Shown here: positions 58,011 to 64,000 of the stretch, piece by piece
Numbering within the stretch: the stretch's first letter is position 1
Layout: the number at the start of each line of letters is the position of its first letter
DNA from: Amycolatopsis albispora
GTDB taxonomy: Bacteria; Actinomycetota; Actinomycetes; Mycobacteriales; Pseudonocardiaceae
Reading direction: 5' to 3'
NCBI RefSeq assembly: GCF_003312875.1
Contig: NZ_CP015163.1
Location: 2,294,001 to 2,358,000 of the forward strand
Length of the DNA stretch: 64,000 nt
Notes under the pieces: model-generated
Database searches by the model: none
Told to the model about the DNA's origin: nothing
Seen by the model: the letters and a program-made list of their open reading frames with translations, nothing else
Translations under genes and position numbers: made by a program

Positions 58011-61000
58011 CTAGGTGTTGAAGTACTTCGCTTCCGGGTGGTGGCAGACGATCGCGTCGGTGGACTGCTCCGGGTGCAACTGGTACTCCTCGGAGAGCTT
58101 GACCCCGATGCGCTCCGCGCCGAGCAGCTCCACGATCTTCGCCCGGTCCTCCAGCTCGGGGCACGCGCCGTAACCGAGGGAGAACCGCGCCCCACGGTAC
58201 TCGAGCTTGAAGTAGCGCTCGATTTCCGCCGGGTCCTCCTCGGCCACCGCGGCCCCGCTGGCGAAGTGCAGTTCCTCGCGGATGCGGCGGTGCCAGTACT
58301 CGGCCAGCGCCTCGGTGAGCTGCACCCCGAGGCCGTGGACCTCGAGGTAGTCGCGGTAGGCGTTGGCGGCGAACAGCTCGTTGGCGTAGTCGGCGATCGG
58401 CTGGCCCATGGTCACCAGGGTGAACGGCACCACGTCGACCTCACCGGCGGCGAGCGCGAGCTCACGCGGGCGGTAGAAGTCGGCCAGGCAGAGCCGCCGG
58501 TCGCGCCGCTGGCGCGGGAAGGTGAACCGGGTGCGCTCCGGCGCGTCCGGCCGCGCCTCGGTGAGCACCACCAGGTCGTCACCGTCGGCCACGCACGGGA
58601 AGTAGCCGTAGACCACCGCCGCGTGCGCCAGCACCCCGTCGGCGGTGAGCTTGTCCAGCCAGTACCGCAGCCGCGGCCTGCCCTCGGACTCGACCAGCTC
58701 GTCGTAGGTGGGGCCGCTGCCACCGCGCGCGCCCTTGAGGCCCCACTGGCCCATGAAGGTGGCGCGCTCGTCCAGCATGGCCGAGTACTCGGCCAGCGGC
58801 ACGCCCTTGATCACCCGGTTGCCCCAGAACGGCGGGGTCGGCAGCGCCACGTCGGTGGCCACGTCCGAGCGCGCGGGCGGCGGCTCGGTCTCGTCCGCCT
58901 CCTGCTTGGCGCGCCGGGCCTCGGCGATCCGCAGCGACCGTTCGCGCCGGGCCTTGCGCTCGGCGCGCTTGGCCTCCTCCTCCTGGTCGGGCACCGGCGA
59001 CTCGCCGCGCTTGGCGGCCATGATCGCGTCCATCAGCCGCAGGCCCTCGAAGGCGTCCCTGGCGTAACGCACGTCGCCGAGGTACATCTCGGTGAGGTCG
59101 TTCTCCACGTAGGACCTGGTCAGCGCGGCGCCGCCGAGCAGCACCGGCCAGCGGGCGGAGACCCCGCGGGAGTTCATCTCCTCCAGGTTCTCCTTCATGA
59201 TCACCGTCGACTTCACCAGCAGGCCGGACATGCCGATGGCGTCGGCCTTGTTCTCCTCGGCGGCGTCCAGGATCGAGGTGATCGGCTGCTTGATGCCCAG
59301 GTTGACCACGTCGTAGCCGTTGTTCGACAGGATGATGTCGACCAGGTTCTTGCCGATGTCGTGCACGTCGCCCTTGACCGTGGCCAGCACGATCTTGCCC
59401 TTGCCGCCGGAGTCGTCCTTCTCCATGTGCGGTTCGAGGTAGGCCACCGCCGCCTTCATCACCTCGGCCGACTGCAGCACGAACGGCAGCTGCATCTGGC
59501 CGGAGCCGAACAGCTCGCCGACGGTCTTCATGCCCGACAGCAGCGTGTTGTTGATGATCTCCAGCGCGGGCCGCGTCCGCAGCGCCTCGGCCAGGTCCTC
59601 GTCCAGCCCGTTGCGCTCGCCGTCGACGATCCGCCGCTCCAGCCGCTCGAACAGCGGCAGCTTGGCCAGTTCCTGGACCCGCGACTCCTTCGACGACGAC
59701 GCCGTGACGCCCTCGAACAGCGCCATGAACTCCTGCAGCGGGTCGTAGCCTTCGGCGCGGCGGTCGTAGACCAGGTCGAGCGCCACCTTGCGCTGCTCGT
59801 CCGGGATCTTCGACATCGGCAGGATCTTCGACGCGTGCACGATCGCGGTGCCCAGCCCGGCCTGCACGCACTCGTGCAGGAACACCGAGTTCAGCACCTG
59901 CCGCGCGGCCGCGTTGAGGCCGAAGGAGATGTTCGACAGCCCGAGCGTGGTCTGCACGCCGGGGTGGCGGCGCTTGATCTCGCGGATGCCCTCAATGGTT
60001 TCGATGGCGTCCCGGCGCGACTCCTCCTGGCCGGTGGCGATGGTGAAGGTCAGCGCGTCGATGATGATGTCGGACTCGGTGAGCCCGTACTTGCCGGTGA
60101 TGTCGGCGATCAGCCGGTCGGCGATGGCCGCCTTCTTCTCCGCGGTCCGCGCCTGTCCTTCTTCGTCGATGGTCAGCGCGACCACCGCGGCACCGAACTC
60201 GGCGACCAGCTCCATCACCTGGGTGAACCGGGACTCCGGGCCGTCGCCGTCCTCGTAGTTGACAGAGTTGACCGCGCAGCGCCCGCCGAGGTGCTCCAGG
60301 CCGGTGCGGATCACGTCGATCTCGGTGGAGTCGATCATGATCGGCAGCGTGGAGGCGGTGGCGAAGCGGGAGGCGATCTCGGCCATGTCCGCCGCGCCGT
60401 CGCGGCCCACGTAGTCCACGCAGACGTCGAGCATGTGCGCGCCGTCGCGGGTCTGGTCGCGGGCGATCGCGACGCAGTCCTCCCAGCGGCCCTCCAGCAT
60501 CGCCTCGCGGAAGGCCTTCGAGCCGTTGGCGTTGGTCCGCTCGCCGATCATCAGCACGCTGGCGTCCTGCTCGAACGGCACCGCCTGGTACAGCGAGGAC
60601 ACGCCGGGCTCCGGGCGCGGGCGGCGCTGGGCGCGCTCGACCTCCCCGACCGCGGCGACCAGCTGGCGGATGTGCTCGTCGGTGGTGCCGCAGCAGCCGC
60701 CGACCAGGCCGACGCCGAACTCGCGGACGAACCCGGCCAGCGCCTCGGCCAGCCCCTCCGGGCCGAGCGGGTAGACCGCGCCGTTGGGGCCCAGCTCGGG
60801 CAGCCCGGCGTTCGGCATCACCGTCAGCGGGACCCTGGCGTGCTTGGACAGCTGCCGCAGGTGCTCGCTCATCTCGGCCGGGCCGGTGGCGCAGTTGAGC
60901 CCGATCAGGTCGATGCCGAGCGGCTCCAGCGCCTGCAGCGCGGCCCCGACCTCGGTGCCGAGCAGCATGGTGCCGGTGGTCTCCACGGTGATCGAGGCGA

Positions 61001-61571
61001 TGATCGGCACCCGCCTGCCCTCGGCGGCCATCGCCCGGTGCGCGGCGACGATGGAGGCCTTGGTCTGCAGGATGTCCTGGGTGGTCTCGACCAGCACCGC
61101 GTCCGCGCCGCCGGCCAGCAGGCCGCGCACCTCCTGCACGTAGGCGTCACGCAGGCGCGCGTACGGCGCGTGGCCCAGGGTGGGCAGCTTGGTGCCGGGG
61201 CCGACCGAGCCGAGCACGAACCGCGGCCGGTCGGGGGTGGCGAACTCGTCCGCTGTCTCGCGCGCGAGACGCGCGCCGACCTCGGACAGCTCGAAGATGC
61301 GGTCCTCGATGCCGTACTCGGCGAGGTTGGCGAAGTTGCAGCCGAAGGTGTTGGTCTCGACCGCGTCCGCCCCCGCCTCCAGGTAGCCGCGGTGGATGGA
61401 GCGCACCACGTCGGGGCGGGTGACGTTGAGGATCTCGTTGCAGCCTTCGAGGCCGTCGAAATCGTCCAGTGAAAGATCGTGGGCCTGAAGCGCGGTGCCC
61501 ATCGCACCGTCCGCCACCACAACCCGGTCGGCGAGAGCGTCCAGCAGGGGCGAGGAGAGTCGTTCGGCCAT
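58011..61571 (-). CDS. metH: Cobalamin-dependent methionine synthase MetH
   Basis: The product is 1186 residues from ATG 61571. Domains in order are as follows. The homocysteine-binding barrel (about 1-330) has zinc ligands in LIGLNCATGPAE and GLVGGCCGTTDEH. The folate-binding barrel (about 345-620) has VLMIGERTNANGSKAFREAM. The cobalamin cap and B12 domain (about 650-890) have the DxHxxG motif in VKGDVHDIGKNLVDI. The AdoMet-activation domain ends EEYQLHPEQSTDAIVCHHPE. It makes methionine from homocysteine with methyl-tetrahydrofolate. The gap to the divergent PAC2 gene is only 51 bases and holds no cobalamin riboswitch. The long open frame on the other strand is a codon-bias effect. Confidence 0.96.
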   Translation of the reverse strand: MAERLSSPLLDALADRVVVADGAMGTALQAHDLSLDDFDGLEGCNEILNVTRPDVVRSIHRGYLEAGADAVETNTFGCNFANLAEYGIEDRIFELSEVGARLARETADEFATPDRPRFVLGSVGPGTKLPTLGHAPYARLRDAYVQEVRGLLAGGADAVLVETTQDILQTKASIVAAHRAMAAEGRRVPIIASITVETTGTMLLGTEVGAALQALEPLGIDLIGLNCATGPAEMSEHLRQLSKHARVPLTVMPNAGLPELGPNGAVYPLGPEGLAEALAGFVREFGVGLVGGCCGTTDEHIRQLVAAVGEVERAQRRPRPEPGVSSLYQAVPFEQDASVLMIGERTNANGSKAFREAMLEGRWEDCVAIARDQTRDGAHMLDVCVDYVGRDGAADMAEIASRFATASTLPIMIDSTEIDVIRTGLEHLGGRCAVNSVNYEDGDGPESRFTQVMELVAEFGAAVVALTIDEEGQARTAEKKAAIADRLIADITGKYGLTESDIIIDALTFTIATGQEESRRDAIETIEGIREIKRRHPGVQTTLGLSNISFGLNAAARQVLNSVFLHECVQAGLGTAIVHASKILPMSKIPDEQRKVALDLVYDRRAEGYDPLQEFMALFEGVTASSSKESRVQELAKLPLFERLERRIVDGERNGLDEDLAEALRTRPALEIINNTLLSGMKTVGELFGSGQMQLPFVLQSAEVMKAAVAYLEPHMEKDDSGGKGKIVLATVKGDVHDIGKNLVDIILSNNGYDVVNLGIKQPITSILDAAEENKADAIGMSGLLVKSTVIMKENLEEMNSRGVSARWPVLLGGAALTRSYVENDLTEMYLGDVRYARDAFEGLRLMDAIMAAKRGESPVPDQEEEAKRAERKARRERSLRIAEARRAKQEADETEPPPARSDVATDVALPTPPFWGNRVIKGVPLAEYSAMLDERATFMGQWGLKGARGGSGPTYDELVESEGRPRLRYWLDKLTADGVLAHAAVVYGYFPCVADGDDLVVLTEARPDAPERTRFTFPRQRRDRRLCLADFYRPRELALAAGEVDVVPFTLVTMGQPIADYANELFAANAYRDYLEVHGLGVQLTEALAEYWHRRIREELHFASGAAVAEEDPAEIERYFKLEYRGARFSLGYGACPELEDRAKIVELLGAERIGVKLSEEYQLHPEQSTDAIVCHHPEAKYFNT

Positions 61572-61622
61572 GGTCCTTAGCCTACGGTCAGCGCGGTCTC
61601 GGCCAGGTCGTAGGCTGGCACA

Positions 61623-62510
61623 GTGAGTGAGCCCGAACAGCCGAACCGCCCGCAAGCCGAGCCGGCCCCGGAAGCCGCCGACGACCACCAGCCGGTCATG
61701 GTGGTGGCCTTCGAAGGCTGGAACGACGCAGGTGACGCGGCCAGCACCGCGATCGAGCACCTGCAGCTGAACTGGGACGCCACGCCGCTGGTCGAGCTCA
61801 ACCCCGACGAGTACTACGACTTCCAGGTGAGCCGTCCCACTGTCCGCATGGTGGACGGTGTCACCCGAAGGGTCGAATGGCCGACCACCCGGCTGGCCGT
61901 CTGCCACCCCGACGGCTTCGGCCGCGACGTGGTGCTGGTGCAGGGGCCGGAGCCGAACATGCGCTGGCGCGCCTTCTGCGCCGAGCTGCTGGAGCACATG
62001 GAGCACCTCCAGGTGTCGACCGTGGTGACGCTCGGCGCGCTGCTGGCCGACACCCCGCACACCCGTCCCGTCCCGGTCACCGGCACCGCCTACGACGCGG
62101 CCGCGGCCACCCGCTTCGGCCTGGAGCGCAACCGCTACCAGGGCCCCACCGGCATCGTCGGCGTGCTGCAGGACGCCTGCGTGCAGGCGGGCATTCCCGC
62201 GGTGTCGGTGTGGGCGGCGGTGCCGCACTACGTCTCGCACCCGCCGTCGCCGAAGGCCACGCTGGCGCTGCTGCACAAGCTCGAGGACATCCTCGACGTG
62301 GAGATCCCCCTCGGCGCCCTGCCCGAGCAGGCCGAGGAGTGGCAGCGCACGGTCTCCGAGATGGCCGACGAGGACGAGGAGATCCGCGACTACGTCCGCT
62401 CGCTGGAAGAGCGGGACGCCGAGATCACCGTGGACGAGGCCAGCGGGGACAAGATCGCCGCCGAATTCGAGCGCTACCTGCGACGCCGCCGCCCCGGCGG
62501 GTTGGGTTGA
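61623..62510 (+). CDS. PAC2-family protein
   Basis: The product is 295 residues from GTG 61623. The PAC2 domain is clear: MVVAFEGWNDAGDAASTAIE, DYYDF-like DEYYDFQVSRPTVRMVDG, VVTLGALLADTPHTRPVPVT and GPTGIVGVLQDACVQAGIPA with VWAAVPHYVSHPPSPKATLA. The C-terminus (about 245-295) is acidic and helical. Family proteins are related to proteasome-assembly chaperones, and many are found in genomes with proteasomes; a direct role is not proven. The gene order metH-PAC2 matches Rv2124c-Rv2125. Two small hairpins follow its stop. Confidence 0.92.
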   Translation: MSEPEQPNRPQAEPAPEAADDHQPVMVVAFEGWNDAGDAASTAIEHLQLNWDATPLVELNPDEYYDFQVSRPTVRMVDGVTRRVEWPTTRLAVCHPDGFGRDVVLVQGPEPNMRWRAFCAELLEHMEHLQVSTVVTLGALLADTPHTRPVPVTGTAYDAAAATRFGLERNRYQGPTGIVGVLQDACVQAGIPAVSVWAAVPHYVSHPPSPKATLALLHKLEDILDVEIPLGALPEQAEEWQRTVSEMADEDEEIRDYVRSLEERDAEITVDEASGDKIAAEFERYLRRRRPGGLG

Positions 62511-62514
62511 TCGT

Positions 62515-62580
62515 TCCGCCTCCGCGGATAGTTGGTTTCGGCTCCGCCGAAACGGTGAGGTCGCGTTGAGCCGACCTCAC
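62515..62580. repeat. Hairpin element of type E at the PAC2/MFS junction
   Basis: A first hairpin TCCGC/GCGGA (62515-62528) is followed by an 8-base stem with TCC loop (62535-62542/62546-62553). GTGAGGTCG 62555-62563 pairs with CGACCTCAC 62572-62580. The middle hairpin and GAGGTCGC...TTGAGCCG order repeat the left part of the element at 34861, with a changed but still paired stem. Confidence 0.65.
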
Positions 62581-63678
62581 GGAGTACTCGGGGTGTACCT
62601 CGGCGGGCTGGTCGGGCCGTTCGGCGCGGGTGTGGTGGTGGCGATGCTGCCCGAACTCGCCGCCAGCTTCGGGACGACACCCGCCGGAGCGGCCTCGTCG
62701 CTGACGGTCTACCTGGTCCCGTTCGCGGCGGTCATGCTGGTCTCCGGCACGCTCGGTGAGCGCTGGGGCGTGGCCCGCACCCTGCGGTTCGCCTACGCCG
62801 CCTACGCCCTGACCGCACTGCTCGCCCTGGTCGCGCCCTGGTTCTGGCTGTTCATGACGGCCCGCGGGCTGCAGGGCGTGGCGAACGCGTTCATCACCCC
62901 GCTCCTGCTCGCGCAGCTGGCCGCGGTCACCCCGCGTGACCGCCTGGGCCGGGCGCTCGGGCTGTTCGCCGCGATGCAGGCGCTCGGGCACACCACCGCG
63001 CCGCTGGTCGGCGGGCTCGCCGCGGAGGTGTCCTGGCCGTGGGCCTTCGCCGGGATCGCGGTCACCGCGCTCGCGCTGGCCTTCCTGCCGTTGCCCGCCG
63101 ACCCGGCACCCGTCACGGCCGGGGACCGCGCGGACTGGCGCTCGGTGGTCCGGGCGTCGGCGGTGCCGGGGCTGCTGGTGCTGGTCGGCTGGGGCTGCCT
63201 GGCCGGCCTGTCCTTCCTGGTCGCCTTCCGGCTGGAGGACGCCTTCGGGCTCAGTTCGGGTCCACGCGGGCTCGCGCTGACCGTGTTCGGCGCGGCCGGG
63301 TTCCTCACCGCCCGGCTCAGCGGCGCGTTCTCCGACCGGTTCGGCGCGCTCACCACGATGGCCACCGGCCTGCTCGGCGGCGCCGCCGTGGTCGCGGCGC
63401 TCGGGCTGGCCGGTTCGCTGCCGCTGCTCGTGGTGGCCTGGGCGGCGGGCGGCGTGGTCGCGCAACTGGTCTCGGTCGGCACGAACACCCTGGTGATCAC
63501 CCGCGCCGGGGCCGCGCGCAACGGCGCGATCTCGGTGGTGCAGGCGCTGCGGTTCCTCGGCATGGCCTGCTCACCGCTCGCCTTCACCGGCCTCTACCAC
63601 GCCGACCCGAGGCTGGGCTTCCTGCTGCCCGCCGCGGTGCTGGTCCTGGTGACCCCGGTGCTGGTGCGTGCCCGGTGA
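62566..63678 (+). CDS. MFS transporter
   Basis: The product is 370 residues from TTG 62566, which lies inside the loop of the type-E element; GTG 63593 is ruled out, but GTG 62593, with GGAG eight bases upstream, is a real alternative that shortens the N-terminus by nine residues. Twelve membrane helices are predicted: GVLGVYLGGLVGPFGAGVVV first, LGERWGVARTLRFAYA as the loop 2-3 motif, and GVANAFITPLLLAQLAAVTP later. It resembles drug:H+ antiporters of the DHA1 type. The substrate is unknown. Confidence 0.85.
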   Translation: MSRPHGVLGVYLGGLVGPFGAGVVVAMLPELAASFGTTPAGAASSLTVYLVPFAAVMLVSGTLGERWGVARTLRFAYAAYALTALLALVAPWFWLFMTARGLQGVANAFITPLLLAQLAAVTPRDRLGRALGLFAAMQALGHTTAPLVGGLAAEVSWPWAFAGIAVTALALAFLPLPADPAPVTAGDRADWRSVVRASAVPGLLVLVGWGCLAGLSFLVAFRLEDAFGLSSGPRGLALTVFGAAGFLTARLSGAFSDRFGALTTMATGLLGGAAVVAALGLAGSLPLLVVAWAAGGVVAQLVSVGTNTLVITRAGAARNGAISVVQALRFLGMACSPLAFTGLYHADPRLGFLLPAAVLVLVTPVLVRAR

Positions 63679-63772
63679 GCGCCCCCGTCAGGGGTTGTCC
63701 GACTTGAGGATGACTTCGAATCCGCCTTCACGCCGTCGTGCGGCACCATGTCGACCAGCGAGGATGATCGCC

Positions 63773-64000
63773 ATGGGGAGGACCGAGGCGCTGGTGCGCC
63801 GCCGCTGGGCGGTGCTGTCGATCCTGTGCGCCAGCCTGCTGCTGGTCTCGATCGACGCCACCGTGCTGCACATGGCGCTGCCCGCGATCGCCGGTGAGCT
63901 GCGCCCGGACGCCACCGAGCAGCTGTGGATCATCGCGGTCTACTCGCTGCTGGCCGCGCCGCTGCTGCTGGCCTTCGGCACACTCGGCGACCACTTCGGC
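63773..64000 (+). CDS. MFS transporter (DHA2/EmrB-like), 5' part only, cut by the window edge
   Basis: ATG 63773 opens a frame that runs to the right edge; ATG 63764 is an in-frame alternative without a good ribosome site, while GAGG lies about nine bases before 63773. The first 76 residues hold helix 1 (WAVLSILCASLLLVSIDATV) and the loop and helix 2 (QLWIIAVYSLLAAPLLLAFG) with GTLGDHFG, the start of the loop 2-3 motif. DATVLHMALPAI is typical of the 14-helix DHA2 group of drug exporters. The rest is outside the window. Confidence 0.8.
   Translation, partial: MGRTEALVRRRWAVLSILCASLLLVSIDATVLHMALPAIAGELRPDATEQLWIIAVYSLLAAPLLLAFGTLGDHFG

Noticed and set aside
57765..61472. Open frame of about 1235 codons on the plus strand
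   Set aside because: It lies wholly antisense to metH, has no recognisable domain and follows the third-position GC bias of the real gene.
61572..61622. Cobalamin or SAM riboswitch before metH
   Set aside because: The gap to the divergent PAC2 gene is 51 bases, too short for either element, and shows no such motif.

Overview
The window is high-GC DNA from a mycelial-type actinobacterium, most likely in the Pseudonocardiaceae and possibly close to Amycolatopsis (inference). The reasons are a complete Pup-proteasome locus, frequent GTG/TTG starts, GTGA-type start/stop overlaps, secreted polysaccharide hydrolases and dispersed long palindromes. No rRNA, tRNA, CRISPR array, transposase or integrase was recognised. 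No stretch longer than about 250 bases lacks a gene. The larger gaps hold these items: 5683-5930, three hairpins; 20202-20418, only weak dyads; 44845-45092, one operator-like dyad; 45441-45574, a terminator; 47390-47610, nothing clear; 49045-49286, two large palindromes.

Bases 1-20200 are accessory-type. They hold a UvrA-like ABC ATPase cut by the left edge, VOC proteins with MerR and HxlR regulators, and an internally deleted acetyltransferase. They also hold a formylglycine-generating-enzyme-fold protein, a Tat-exported GH16 glycosidase with two LacI-type dyads upstream, an SNase/excalibur protein, and a membrane-anchored protein whose exonuclease domain has lost every catalytic residue. 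Next come a large secreted sugar-dehydrogenase-like/DUF1080 protein, a translationally coupled transporter-GAF-amidohydrolase operon facing an RpiR regulator, LysE, a GDSL hydrolase/TetR divergon with a perfect palindrome, and a MazEF-like toxin-antitoxin pair.

Bases 20400-62500 follow, gene by gene, the core block known in Mycobacterium tuberculosis as roughly Rv2089c-Rv2125. The shared order is M24 peptidase, 5'-3' exonuclease, DUF4333 membrane protein, helY, tatC-tatA, pafC-pafB, pafA, prcA-prcB-pup-dop, mpa, trmI, RecB-like nuclease, hisG-hisE, metH and PAC2. This backbone carries lineage-specific insertions. They are a duplicated DUF4333 + Eis-type acetyltransferase module, a DAG kinase, a beta-propeller protein and a membrane protein between pafB and pafA, a PAP2-DAG kinase fusion, an aldo-keto reductase with a GH5 cellulase between dop and mpa, two P/Q-rich membrane proteins, a thioesterase and an orphan ParA. 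Pup ends in GGE, so it should be ligatable without deamidation. PafA ligates Pup, Dop removes it, Mpa unfolds tagged proteins into the PrcAB core, and PafBC is the linked DNA-damage regulator.

Bases 62500-64000 hold two MFS transporters; the second is cut by the right edge. Several convergent gene ends carry long palindromes: three copies of one sequence family, one of another, and a third element type with compensatory stem changes.
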